A stretch of 64,000 nucleotides of DNA from Halobaculum sp. XH14 (GTDB lineage Archaea > Halobacteriota > Halobacteria > Halobacteriales > Haloferacaceae), in contig NZ_CP134949.1 of assembly GCF_032116555.1 (NCBI RefSeq), forward strand, positions 2,294,001 through 2,358,000. Direction: 5' to 3'. Positions 1 to 7,989 of this stretch are shown in pieces (within the stretch, counting starts at the first letter, position 1; every line of letters begins with the position of its first letter). The notes beneath the pieces are model-generated. The model did not search any database. It had not been told where the DNA came from and worked only from the letters and a program-made list of their open reading frames with translations. Position numbers and translations under genes: made by a program.

Positions 1-340
1 AGAGCTTGTCGAAGCTGTCGTCCGCGAACGGGAGCCGCTCGGCGTCCCCGCGGTAGAACCGGACCTTGCCGCGCTTGCCGAACTTGGCGAACGCCCGCTC
101 CATCTGGTCCATCGACTGGTCGAGCGCGTGGACCTCGTCGACGTGGTTGAGCAGCCCCTCCGTGGCGAAACCGGTGCCCGAGCCGACGTCGAGCACCCGG
201 TCGTCGCGGTCCGCGTCGAACCAGTCGAGCGCCCGGTTGCGCATCCGGTCGTCCCAGATGTACGGGTTGACCGTGTCGTAGACCCTGGAGAGGTACTTGT
301 AGAACAGGCGGGCGCGCGCCTTGTTCTCGAGGATTCCCAT
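1..340 (-). CDS. Class I SAM-dependent methyltransferase (partial, 3' end off the window)
   Basis: Only the N-terminal ~113 residues are present because the gene runs off the left edge. The start is the ATG at 338-340. The SAM-binding motif I is clear (VLDVGSGTGFATEG, about residues 49-62), followed by an acidic strand end (HALDQS) and a motif near RGDAERLPFADDSFD, as in UbiE/MenG-like quinone or MPBQ/MSBQ methyltransferases. The N-terminus (MGILENKARARLFYKYLS) matches what I remember of a conserved haloarchaeal methyltransferase often labelled as acting on menaquinone or related quinones. The substrate cannot be decided from the fragment. It is divergent from the creatininase-family gene that follows. 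Confidence 0.85.
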   Translation of the reverse strand, partial: MGILENKARARLFYKYLSRVYDTVNPYIWDDRMRNRALDWFDADRDDRVLDVGSGTGFATEGLLNHVDEVHALDQSMDQMERAFAKFGKRGKVRFYRGDAERLPFADDSFDKL

Positions 341-475
341 TACCCGTTCGTTCCGACCGGCCGGTCATAATCCCAACGGGTTCCGAGCGACCGTCGGGCG
401 TACCACGCCGTCCTGCGACTAGATCCGCCGGCGTCGAACTCGGGGGTACAAGTCGCCCGCGTCCCCAGCACCGGC

Positions 476-1195
476 ATGAAGCTATCGGAGGCGACCTGGA
501 CCGACGTTCGGGACGCCGCGCCCGACGCCGCGCTGCTCCCGGTCGGGAGCACGGAACAGCACGGTCCGCACGCGCCGCTCGGGACCGACTCGCTGACCGC
601 CGAGGCCGTCGCCGCGGCCGCGACGGAGCAGCCCGGAGACGACGTCGTCGTCGCACCGCCGGTCCACGTCGGCGTCGCCGAGGAGCACCGCGCGTTCGAC
701 GGCACGCTCTGGGTGTCGCCCGACACCTTTCGTGCCTACGTCCGCGAGACGGTCGAGAGCCTCGCCCACCACGGCATCGACCGCGTCGTGCTGGTGAACG
801 GCCACGGCGGCAACGTCGAGGCGCTCGCGGAGGTCGCACGCCGGGCGTCCCGGGACGGGACGACCGACGCCTACGCCGTCGCGTTCACCTGGTTCGAGGC
901 CGTCGGCGAGCACGCCTCGGAGATGGGTCACGGCGGGAAACTGGAGACCGCAATGCTCCAGCACGTCGCGCCGGAGCTGGTCCGTGAGGACCGCGTCGAT
1001 GCGGCCCGAAACGGAGGGAGCGACCGCTGGGGCGAGTGGGTTCGCGGGGTCAACCTCGCACACGACAGCGACGAGTTCAGCGACAACGGGGTCGTCGGCG
1101 ATCCGGGTGCGGGTGACGCGGAACTGGGCGAGGAGCTGCTGGACCGCGCGAGCGACGCGCTCGTGGAGGTGCTCGCCGCGGTACGGGAACGGTAG
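476..1195 (+). CDS. Creatininase/ArfB-family amidohydrolase
   Basis: A 239-residue protein of the usual length for the creatininase family of metal-dependent amidohydrolases. Metal-ligand motifs are visible: LLPVGSTEQHGPHAPLGTD near residues 20-40 (Glu, His and Asp ligands), NGHGGN near 108 and the second His/Glu segment GHGGKLETAML near 150. In archaea this family includes ArfB, the formamide hydrolase of riboflavin and F420 biosynthesis, as well as true creatininases, and the sequence alone does not separate them. An ArfB-like role would fit haloarchaea, which make F420, but that is inference. The start is the ATG at 476; no downstream partner on this strand. Confidence 0.88.
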   Translation: MKLSEATWTDVRDAAPDAALLPVGSTEQHGPHAPLGTDSLTAEAVAAAATEQPGDDVVVAPPVHVGVAEEHRAFDGTLWVSPDTFRAYVRETVESLAHHGIDRVVLVNGHGGNVEALAEVARRASRDGTTDAYAVAFTWFEAVGEHASEMGHGGKLETAMLQHVAPELVREDRVDAARNGGSDRWGEWVRGVNLAHDSDEFSDNGVVGDPGAGDAELGEELLDRASDALVEVLAAVRER

Positions 1196-1220
1196 GCGAG
1201 CGCGTCGGTCAGTTCCCGCC

Positions 1221-1664
1221 CTACGCTTCCGCTTCCCCGCCGTCCGCGTCGTCGCTCCCGGCCTCGGCACCCTCGGCGTGGGCATCCTCAAGCTGGCTGC
1301 GTAGCCCGGGGACGGTGCTCGTGAGCTCGCCGACCTGCTCGTGGGCGTCCTCGATGCTGCCGACGAGGTCGGCGACCTCCTCGATGTCGGTCGCCAGCTC
1401 GTCGTCGTCCTCGAACGCGCCGGCGCGCTCGCCCATCACGTAGCTCTTCTTCGCCTGGCGTAGTTCCTCGGCCGCGTCGCCGGTGTCGAGCGCCGAGCGG
1501 AGGCCGTTGAGCGCGCCGAGCACGTTGTCCGCGTCGGTGTCCCAGACGGCGTCGGCGGTCGGGAGCGTCGCCCGCGCGTTCCGGAGGTGCTTCTCGACGT
1601 CGGCACGGGCCTCGTCGGCCGCCTCGCCGAACAGCTCGTCGTCGTCGAACGTGGTCTGTCCCAT
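1221..1664 (-). CDS. DUF5790-like haloarchaeal protein
   Basis: A 147-residue very acidic protein with mostly helical sequence and no transmembrane segment. It opens with MGQTTFDDDELFGEAADE, carries a central segment about building blocks of ~30-residue helices (ALNGLRSALDTGDAAEELRQAKK) and ends in an Ala/Glu/Asp-rich low-complexity tail. The opening resembles, from memory, the haloarchaeal family DUF5790. No function is known and no catalytic motif is visible. The minus-strand ATG at 1662-1664 is used. The neighbour on the same strand upstream is mptD, separated by 63 bp, so cotranscription is possible. Confidence 0.75.
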   Translation of the reverse strand: MGQTTFDDDELFGEAADEARADVEKHLRNARATLPTADAVWDTDADNVLGALNGLRSALDTGDAAEELRQAKKSYVMGERAGAFEDDDELATDIEEVADLVGSIEDAHEQVGELTSTVPGLRSQLEDAHAEGAEAGSDDADGGEAEA

Positions 1665-1727
1665 ACGACCGATTCGGGCCGTCCGTAGTTAAACGGACGC
1701 CCGAAAGTGAAAGTGAAGCTCCCGGTT

Positions 1728-2090
1728 TCACGCCGTCTCGCCGCCGTCGTCGCCCTCGACGGCGATCAGTTTCATCAAGGGGTAGCCGTCCTCCATCTCC
1801 ATCCGCGTTCTCGCGGCCGCTCCCTCGTACTCGATCCGCATCTCCACCTCCATCAGCCGGCCCGTCAACTCCGTGTAGCCGTTCTCGTGGTCGATGGCGT
1901 CGGCCACCGCGTCGTCGTCGATCCACACGTCGACGGACTCGCAGTAGGGCTGGTTCTCGATCGCTTCGGCCATCGCGCGTTCCAGCGAACGCGCGCTGTC
2001 ACGGGAGACGGGCGTCCCCGCGAACTGGTGATACAGCGAGCCGAACTTGATCCCCGCCTCGAAGCACGCCTGCTGGGCGTCCGTGACCAT
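1728..2090 (-). CDS. mptD: Archaeal dihydroneopterin aldolase-family protein (MptD-like)
   Basis: A 120-residue protein beginning at the ATG at 2088-2090; a longer open frame upstream to 2279 is rich in Arg and Pro and unlike coding sequence, so it was trimmed. The N-terminal segment CFEAGIKFGSLYHQFAGTPV is the signature I remember for the archaeal MptD family, which converts 7,8-dihydroneopterin to the 6-hydroxymethyl derivative in tetrahydromethanopterin/folate-type pterin synthesis. The family is about 120 residues, matching this length. The later segments ENQPYCESV and ARTRMEMEDGYPLMKLI fit the same family. Cytosolic, no signal peptide. Confidence 0.8.
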   Translation of the reverse strand: MVTDAQQACFEAGIKFGSLYHQFAGTPVSRDSARSLERAMAEAIENQPYCESVDVWIDDDAVADAIDHENGYTELTGRLMEVEMRIEYEGAAARTRMEMEDGYPLMKLIAVEGDDGGETA

Positions 2091-2288
2091 ACGTCGCCGT
2101 CGGGGTCGGCCGGCAAATGCGTACCGGGCCGGCCGTCGCGGATGGCGAGCCCGGTTCGGCCGAAGGTTCAAACCGGAAAACGGCTCCAGACGCCCCGTGA
2201 CCTGAGCCCAGCCGGGCGCACCGCACGCGATTGCGCGGCCGAGGTGCGTCCGTGAGCCGAACCGCCGCCAGTCAGCCACGACACCGTG

Positions 2289-2990
2289 TCACCCGACCAG
2301 CGACGCTACAGTTCCGCTCGCGTCGATCAGGAAGGCGATGCCGAAGCCGGCCAGCACGACAGCCGAGAGCCCCGCGACCACCGGCGCGAGCGCCTCGACC
2401 CGCCGCCGTGCCGCCACGAGCGCCGCCGGAAAGCCGGAGATCCAGAGCCCGATTCCCGCGAAGAAGCCGACGAGGAGCGCGGGGCTACCGGTCTCGACGA
2501 CCACTGAACCGGCCAGCGCCGGGACGCCGGCCTCCGCGAACACGTCGACGGTGCCGGGTTCGAGCAGTCCCACGCCGACCGTGAGCCAGAACAGCACCTG
2601 ATACGGGTTCGTCAGCGCGAGGACGAACGCCTTGCGGAACCCCGCCGACCCCGCGGCGATCGGTTCCCCCTCACTCGCTTCCGACGCGAGAAACGAGGTC
2701 CGGACCGAACGGGCCGCGTCGACGGCGTAGTAGAGCATCAGGACGCCGCCGACGGCGATCATGAGACCGCGGAGCATCGGGAACCGCTCGACGACGCCGA
2801 CCACGCCGACCAGCGCGAGGACGAGGAACACCGCGTCGGCGGTCGCCGCGCCGAGTCCAGCCCTCGCGCCGGCGCTCCAGCCGCGGACGACGCTCTCCTC
2901 GGCGATGACGGCGTTCATCGGGCCCGGCGGGGCCGCGAGCGCCAGGCCGAAGAGCACGCCCGCAGCAGGCGTGAGGAGCGTCGAGAGCAC
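2289..2990 (-). CDS. LysE-family amino-acid exporter
   Basis: A 233-residue integral membrane protein with about six hydrophobic segments. The N-terminus has the LysE/RhtB signature APPGPMNAVIAEESV within the first helix pair (about residues 20-34), and later the conserved ALTNPYQVLFWLTVG segment near residue 125, which corresponds to the NPK/NP motif of the family. LysE proteins export amino acids or related small molecules by proton coupling. The substrate is not predictable. The start codon is GTG at 2988-2990. The gene is 61 bp downstream of the DtxR-type regulator, on the same strand. Confidence 0.88.
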   Translation of the reverse strand: MLSTLLTPAAGVLFGLALAAPPGPMNAVIAEESVVRGWSAGARAGLGAATADAVFLVLALVGVVGVVERFPMLRGLMIAVGGVLMLYYAVDAARSVRTSFLASEASEGEPIAAGSAGFRKAFVLALTNPYQVLFWLTVGVGLLEPGTVDVFAEAGVPALAGSVVVETGSPALLVGFFAGIGLWISGFPAALVAARRRVEALAPVVAGLSAVVLAGFGIAFLIDASGTVASLVG

Positions 2991-3051
2991 GGTCCGTCGA
3001 ACGGGAACGGCCGACTTAAACGGTGTGACAGCCGGTCGGGGACGCGGCGGC

Positions 3052-3783
3052 TCAGCCGTCGCTCGCTTCGAGGGAAGCGTCCCCGTCGGGTCCAGCGTCC
3101 CGGTCGCTCCCGCCGTTCTCGCCGTCCCCGCCCGACCGGACGCGAACCGACGCCGCGATCGTGTCAGGGAGGCTCTGTTCCTCGCCGGCGACCCGGACCG
3201 TCACCATGCCGAACGGCGCGACGTCGACGAGCGTTATCGTCGTGCCGGGGACGATGCCCGACTCCTCGAGGTATTCGAGTTCCTCGTCGTTCCGGTCGCT
3301 GACGCGCGCGATGACCACCTCGTCGCCCACCTCGAAGTCCGTGAGCGGCCGGGTGTCCGACTCCGCGAGCGGTTCGAGGTCCGCCCCGGGGATCGGGTCG
3401 CCGTGCGGATCCACCGTCGGGTTGCCGAGCGCCTCCGCGACGCGCCGCTCGAACTCCTCGCTGATGTGGTGTTCGAGCGCGTCGGCCTCCTCGTGGACCT
3501 CGCTCCAGGAGTAGTCCAGCTGCTCCGCGAGGTACGCCTCCAGCAGCCGGTGGTGGCGGATCACTTCCAGGGCGACGGTCCGGCCCTCGGGCGAGAGTTC
3601 CACCCCCTTGTACTTCTCGCGTTCGACGAGTCCGCGCTCCTCCAGGGAGTCCAGCATGCTCGTCACAGTCGGGGCGGTCTTGCCGAGCCGCTCGGCGATG
3701 GCGGAGGTGGAGACCGGCGGCCCCTCCTCCGTCTGGAGGACGTAGATGGCCTTGAGGTAGTCCTCCATCACGTCGCTCAACAT
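3052..3783 (-). CDS. DtxR/MntR-type metal-dependent transcriptional regulator
   Basis: A 243-residue protein with the three-part DtxR plan. Residues ~1-65 form the winged helix (MLSDVMEDYLKAIYVLQTEE, then TSAIAERLGKTAPTVTSML). Residues ~66-140 form the dimer and metal domain, with metal-ligand-like His and Glu residues in VIRHHRLLEAYLAEQL and EADALEHHISEEFE. Residues ~150-220 form the FeoA-like SH3 domain (EVGDEVVIARVSD, SGIVPGTTITLVD). The acidic C-terminal tail is a haloarchaeal addition. Such proteins repress iron- or manganese-uptake genes when metal is bound. The start ATG is at 3781-3783, and a palindrome lies between it and a TATA-like sequence, suggesting autoregulation. Confidence 0.92.
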   Translation of the reverse strand: MLSDVMEDYLKAIYVLQTEEGPPVSTSAIAERLGKTAPTVTSMLDSLEERGLVEREKYKGVELSPEGRTVALEVIRHHRLLEAYLAEQLDYSWSEVHEEADALEHHISEEFERRVAEALGNPTVDPHGDPIPGADLEPLAESDTRPLTDFEVGDEVVIARVSDRNDEELEYLEESGIVPGTTITLVDVAPFGMVTVRVAGEEQSLPDTIAASVRVRSGGDGENGGSDRDAGPDGDASLEASDG

Positions 3784-3787
3784 ACCC

Positions 3788-3807
3788 GGATTAGTGGAGT
3801 CTAATCC
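3788..3807. promoter_or_regulatory. Palindromic candidate operator upstream of the DtxR-type regulator
   Basis: The sequence GGATTAG-TGGAGT-CTAATCC is a perfect 7-bp inverted repeat with a 6-bp spacer, ending 4 bp upstream of the regulator start codon (minus strand). Read on the minus strand, a TATA-like CATAAGG immediately precedes and overlaps the palindrome, at the distance expected for a leaderless haloarchaeal transcript. A repressor bound here would block initiation. That it is the site of the adjacent DtxR-family protein is inference. Confidence 0.55.
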
Positions 3808-3852
3808 TTATGCTTGCCGGAGCAAAGCGGGCGGTCGCCCGCCACGAGCCGC

Positions 3853-5034
3853 TCAGACGCCCTGGCCCATGAGGTGGCTCCGGAGAACGTCCGGCGTCTT
3901 GCCGGCGGCGTCGGGGTTCACGACGACGACCTCGTCGTCTCCTCCGAGTTCGTCCTCGTCGGCGAGCGCCCACGCGCCCGCGAGCGCGACCCCGCCCGCC
4001 CCGCCGACTTCGAGCACCTCGGACCTGCACGCCGACACCGCGCTCTCCAGCGCTTCGTCGTCCGGGACGGCGAGCGCGTCGCCGTCGACCGCCGCGAGCG
4101 CGTCGAGCGCTCGGTCGCCCCCGGCGGGCTCCTCGATCTCCAGTTCGCCGACGATGGTGTCGGGATGATCCCACGGTTCCACCGCGTCGGCGTCGGCCGT
4201 CCACGCCGCTGCGATCGGCGCACAGCCCTCGGGCTGTACCGCGTATATCGCCGGCAGCACGTCGCTCGCACCGATCTCGCGGAGTTCCCGGAAGCCCTTC
4301 GCCAGACCCACGAGCAGTTCGCCGGTGCCGACCGGGGCGACGACCGCGTCAGGCACGCCCAGGTCCGCGAACAGTTCGAACGCCACCGTCTTCGCGCCCT
4401 CGTGCCGGTACGGCGTCGTGAACTCCTGGAGCGAGTGGTAGTCGGTTTCGAGCTGCTCGTCGACAGCCGCCGCCGCGTCGCCGTATCGGCCGCCGACCAC
4501 CCGCATGTCGCCGCCGTGGACGTTGACCATCGCCTTGTTCGAGAAGGCGGCCCGCGAGGGGACGAACGCGTACGAGCGGAGGTCGGCCGTGCCGGCGTAC
4601 GCTGCGGCCGACTGGCCGGCGTTACCGGCGGCCGCGAGCGCGAGCGGTTCCAGCCCGCGGTCGCTCGCGGCGGTCACGGCCAGGCTCATCCCGCGGTCGA
4701 TGAACGTGCCCGTCGGGTTCCGACCCTCGTCTTTCACGTGGGCGGCCCCGACGTCGAGTTCGTCCGTGAGCCGGTCGGTCCGAACGAGCGGGGTGTCGCC
4801 CTCGTTCGCCGAACGCCCCGTGTCGGCCGGGAACGGGAGGAGCGCGTCGAACCGCCAGTGGCCGGGCCGGTCGGCCGTCCGATCGGCAACGAGTTCCGTC
4901 GGGTCGACGCCGTCGTAGTCGTACGTCGGGTCCAGCGACCCCCCGCACGACGGACAGCGGCCATGTTCGCCGGCGTCGAACGACGCGCCACAGCCCGTGC
5001 ACGCGAGCCCGCGGAACGCATCCGTCGTCTCCAT
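3853..5034 (-). CDS. Threonine synthase-like fold-type II PLP protein lacking the Schiff-base lysine
   Basis: A 393-residue protein starting at the ATG at 5032-5034. It has an N-terminal zinc-ribbon-like segment (CTGCGASFDAGEHGRCPSCGG, four Cys within residues ~11-30), as in many archaeal threonine synthases, then NEGDTPLV, HVKDEGRNPTGTF and the glycine-rich loop AAAGNAGQSAAAYAG, ending with a Thr synthase-like C-terminal lobe (VVVVNPDAAGKT). The normal motif is PTGSFKDRG, in which Lys binds PLP. Here the codon is ATC, giving FIDRG, so the catalytic lysine is absent. It is therefore probably a non-canonical or inactive paralogue rather than ThrC. It lies 50 bp downstream of the E1-alpha gene and is probably cotranscribed with it. 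Confidence 0.82.
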   Translation of the reverse strand: METTDAFRGLACTGCGASFDAGEHGRCPSCGGSLDPTYDYDGVDPTELVADRTADRPGHWRFDALLPFPADTGRSANEGDTPLVRTDRLTDELDVGAAHVKDEGRNPTGTFIDRGMSLAVTAASDRGLEPLALAAAGNAGQSAAAYAGTADLRSYAFVPSRAAFSNKAMVNVHGGDMRVVGGRYGDAAAAVDEQLETDYHSLQEFTTPYRHEGAKTVAFELFADLGVPDAVVAPVGTGELLVGLAKGFRELREIGASDVLPAIYAVQPEGCAPIAAAWTADADAVEPWDHPDTIVGELEIEEPAGGDRALDALAAVDGDALAVPDDEALESAVSACRSEVLEVGGAGGVALAGAWALADEDELGGDDEVVVVNPDAAGKTPDVLRSHLMGQGV

Positions 5035-5084
5035 GCCCGCGGCTTCGGCCCGGCGGGCATAGTGGCTTCCGTTCGACCGTCGGC

Positions 5085-6224
5085 TCACTCCTCGCGGTCG
5101 AACGCCCCGTGACCGTGTCGCTGGATGGCGTCCAGGAGTTCGTCCCGCTGACGGCGAAGCTCGGGCGTCGGTCGCTCGGACACGTGCTCGAACATCGACG
5201 CCGGATCGGGATCGACCGCCTCCGCGGCCTCGATCACCGCGGCCACTTGCTCGTCCGCATCCGATTCGATCGCGTCGATCCGCTCGTCGTCGAGCAGCCC
5301 GCGGCCCCGGAGGAACGACTCGAACCGGGGGAGCGGGTCCCAGCGCTGCCAGCGCTCCAGTTCCGCCTCGTCGCGGTACACCGTCGGATCGTCGGCGGTC
5401 GTGTGCGCGCCGAAGCGGTACGCCACCGTCTCGACGAGCGTCGGTCGGTGGTCGCCGTCGGGGGAGCCGCGTGCCTTTCCGGCCGCCCGCCGGATCACCT
5501 CGTACACCGCCAGCGGGTCCATCCCGTCGACGCGGACGCCCTCGAACCCGTACGCCTCGGCCTTTCCAGCGTACGACGCCGCGGCGGTCTGCTGGTCGGA
5601 CGGCGTCGAGATCGCCCACCCGTTGTTGGTGCAGACGAAGACGGTCGGCGTGTCGAACACGCCGGCGAAGTTGAGCGCCTCGTGGAAGTCGCCCTCGGAG
5701 GTCGAGCCGTCGCCGAAGAACGCCGTGACCACCCGGCCCTCGTCCCGGTAGTCGAGCGCCATCCCCGCGCCGACGGCGTGGGGGAGGTGCGAGCCGATGC
5801 CGATGGTCAGCGGGAAGACGTCGATGTCGGCCAGCGCGGCGGTCCCGGACTCGTGGCCCATCCAGAACGCGAGGTAGCCGGGCGGGAACCCGCGCGCGAC
5901 GACCGTGCCGTGCTCCCGGTACTGATAGAACACCGGGTCGTCCGCACGCAGCGCGTGGGTGGCGGCGACGGAGATCGCCTCCTGGCCCGCGATCGCGGCG
6001 TAGGTTCCGACGCGCCCCTGCCGCTGGAGGCTCACCGCGCGCTCGTCGAACCGGCGGGTCGTCCACATGTCGCGGTAGAGGTCGACGAGCACGTCGTCGG
6101 CGACCTCGGGGACTGGACGGACCGGGTCGCCGTCGGCGTCGAGCACCCGGTAGACGTCGCCCATCGGGTCGTCCACCTCGGCGTCCGCTTCGCCCGGCGC
6201 GTCCGCCCCGTCTCGACGTGTCAT
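5085..6224 (-). CDS. Thiamine-diphosphate-dependent 2-oxoacid dehydrogenase E1 component, alpha subunit
   Basis: A 379-residue protein starting at the ATG at 6222-6224; an in-frame GTG at 6239 is possible but less likely. The E1-alpha landmarks are present: [14 protein letters not shown] near the active-site entrance, and the ThDP-binding motif [18 protein letters not shown] followed by NNGWAIS. The family decarboxylates pyruvate or branched-chain 2-oxoacids with an E1-beta, E2 and E3. No E1-beta or E2 gene is adjacent, which is unusual because E1-alpha and E1-beta normally form an operon. The next gene downstream is the lysine-less threonine synthase-like gene. Haloarchaea keep several such complexes whose substrates are only partly known. 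Confidence 0.9.
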   Translation of the reverse strand: MTRRDGADAPGEADAEVDDPMGDVYRVLDADGDPVRPVPEVADDVLVDLYRDMWTTRRFDERAVSLQRQGRVGTYAAIAGQEAISVAATHALRADDPVFYQYREHGTVVARGFPPGYLAFWMGHESGTAALADIDVFPLTIGIGSHLPHAVGAGMALDYRDEGRVVTAFFGDGSTSEGDFHEALNFAGVFDTPTVFVCTNNGWAISTPSDQQTAAASYAGKAEAYGFEGVRVDGMDPLAVYEVIRRAAGKARGSPDGDHRPTLVETVAYRFGAHTTADDPTVYRDEAELERWQRWDPLPRFESFLRGRGLLDDERIDAIESDADEQVAAVIEAAEAVDPDPASMFEHVSERPTPELRRQRDELLDAIQRHGHGAFDREE

Positions 6225-6312
6225 GTGGGCACGTGTCACTCGGGGTGCCTATCGGTTCCGGTCGAACAGACGAGGGGAACTCACTCGAAGGAACCTCGAT
6301 CGGCCGTCCCGC

Positions 6313-7020
6313 TCAGAGCATCCGGCGGAACTCCCCGAGCGGGGGGAACTCCAGCGTCTCGCGCGCGTCGGGGTCGCGGACGGCCGGCCGGAGCGCGTTC
6401 GCGTCGGTCACGAGCGGCGAGTCGAAATCGCGCGTCCCCATCCCGTTCACCGCCACGCCGGCCGCGAGTCGCGTGAACGCGGGGAGCATCAGCACGTCCG
6501 CGTCCCGGAACTGGCCGTCACCGTAGAGGAAGCACGGGCGGCGGGCTCCCTCGACGTCGATGGTCGGGTGGTCGTGGCCGACGACGTAGCAGTCGGCGTC
6601 CTCGTCCCGAGGCGGGGTCTCGTGGCCGTGGCGGACGACGACCCGCTCCCCGTCGGCGTCCAGCGCGTAGGCGTCGTAGACCGTCCCGTCCCAGACCTCG
6701 TGGAGCACCGTGTCGTGGTTGCCGGCGACGACGACCGGCGACGCGCCAGCATCGCGGCAGGCGTCGACGAGGCCGCCGAGCGACCGGTCCGTGGCGAGGG
6801 AGGCGCGGCCGAACTCGTGGAGGACGTCGCCCGCGAACACGACCTCGGCGGGGGCACAGTCGGCGAGAAGCGTCTCGAGTCGTCCCCTCAGGTCGGTGCC
6901 CTCGCCGAGCGGGTACTCGACGTCCGACGCCTCGGCGCGGCCGACGTGAAGGTCCGCACAGATGAGCGCGTCGGCCCCCGGGAGGAACACGGCGCGGTCG
7001 CGAAAGCGAAACGAAGCCAC
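6313..7020 (-). CDS. Calcineurin-like metallophosphoesterase
   Basis: A 235-residue cytosolic protein with the five metallophosphoesterase blocks: CADLHVG (residues ~20-26), VFAGDVLHEFG (~60-70), VAGNHD (~97-102), a GHE segment (VRHGHE) and VVGHDHPTIDVEG. The length and order match the archaeal single-domain group annotated as phosphoesterase or SbcD-like exonuclease-related proteins. The natural substrate, whether phosphodiester, nucleotide or other, cannot be read from sequence. The start is GTG at 7018-7020. The gene is divergent from the 220-residue gene at 7166. Confidence 0.87.
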   Translation of the reverse strand: MASFRFRDRAVFLPGADALICADLHVGRAEASDVEYPLGEGTDLRGRLETLLADCAPAEVVFAGDVLHEFGRASLATDRSLGGLVDACRDAGASPVVVAGNHDTVLHEVWDGTVYDAYALDADGERVVVRHGHETPPRDEDADCYVVGHDHPTIDVEGARRPCFLYGDGQFRDADVLMLPAFTRLAAGVAVNGMGTRDFDSPLVTDANALRPAVRDPDARETLEFPPLGEFRRML

Positions 7021-7165
7021 GAGTCGTGGGTCGCGCCCGAGCGGCTAAGGGGTGTCGCCCGGCAGGGTGTGGCGGCCAACCGGCGGAGCGCCCGCTTCAG
7101 GAACGACCGGCCGACCACGAGGCGGAAGCGACACGCGCTTGTGTCCCGGGTGACTCCCCGGTACC

Positions 7166-7828
7166 ATGGAGGCGACCACCGACGGACGGTTCCGGGTGCT
7201 CTCCCACGCGGACGACGAGTACGTGCTCGTCGATCTCACGCCGGTCGAGGACCCGGCCGACGCGTACGAACCGGTCCGGGTCGCCGCCGAGGGGTACGGC
7301 GACGATCTCGCCGAATCGGTGGCGGAACTCGAACCTGGGGTGGTCGTCGACGCGGAGCTGATCTGGACCGACGGCGAGGCGCGGTTCCGCTCGGTCTCGG
7401 TCCGCCGCCGGGGCCGGGTCGCGTTCGCCGACGACGTCGAGAACCTCTTCGAGGCGGCCCGCGAGACGTGGCGGGACGCGCGGGCCGCCGGCGACGCGAT
7501 GGCCTCGCGGGTCACCCGCGACACCGACGGCGAGCCGAACGGCGCGCTGTACGTCTTCGCCGACGCCGGCGCCCGCGACCTGCTCGCCGAGTTCCGGAGC
7601 GGGACGACGCCGCTCGAACCGCTGATCGAGCGGGTGAACGCGGAGGAGATGGACGGTGAGGCCACGGACGCGGACCCGACGACCGATGACGGGAGTTCGG
7701 ACCCGAGCGAGCCGCCCGAGCGCGAGGCGTTCGTCCTCCGCCCCCGGGACGGCGAGTTCGTCGTCGTCTACGTCGCCTTCGAACCGGGCGGGCTGCTGGC
7801 GCGGACCGTGCGGGACACGTACTTTTGA
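7166..7828 (+). CDS. Haloarchaeal conserved protein (possibly DUF6663)
   Basis: A 220-residue acidic protein starting at the ATG at 7166. It has two recognisable parts: residues ~1-75 form a beta-rich segment (GRFRVLSHADDEYVLVDLT ... ELIWTDGEARFRSVSVRR) that looks like an OB or TRAM-like barrel, and residues ~85-165 are helical (ENLFEAARETWRDARAAGDAM ... LLAEFRSGTTPLEPLIERVN), before an acidic linker and a C-terminal beta hairpin (VVVYVAFEPGGLLARTVRDTYF). I believe this is the haloarchaeal family DUF6663 but could not check. No function is known. No membrane segment or catalytic motif is visible. Confidence 0.72.
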   Translation: MEATTDGRFRVLSHADDEYVLVDLTPVEDPADAYEPVRVAAEGYGDDLAESVAELEPGVVVDAELIWTDGEARFRSVSVRRRGRVAFADDVENLFEAARETWRDARAAGDAMASRVTRDTDGEPNGALYVFADAGARDLLAEFRSGTTPLEPLIERVNAEEMDGEATDADPTTDDGSSDPSEPPEREAFVLRPRDGEFVVVYVAFEPGGLLARTVRDTYF

Positions 7829-7989
7829 ACCCCCGGGCGGGCCCCAGCGACGCCGAACGGGCGAACCTCGTGCCGGCCGCTGCGCTCCCGACGTGATCGA
7901 CACGCTGGCGAGCGGGAGCAGTCGAGCGGGCCGTCGAACCGGAATCAGGAGCGCGGGGACAGCCCGGACGTGGTCGTCACTTCGCGCGG

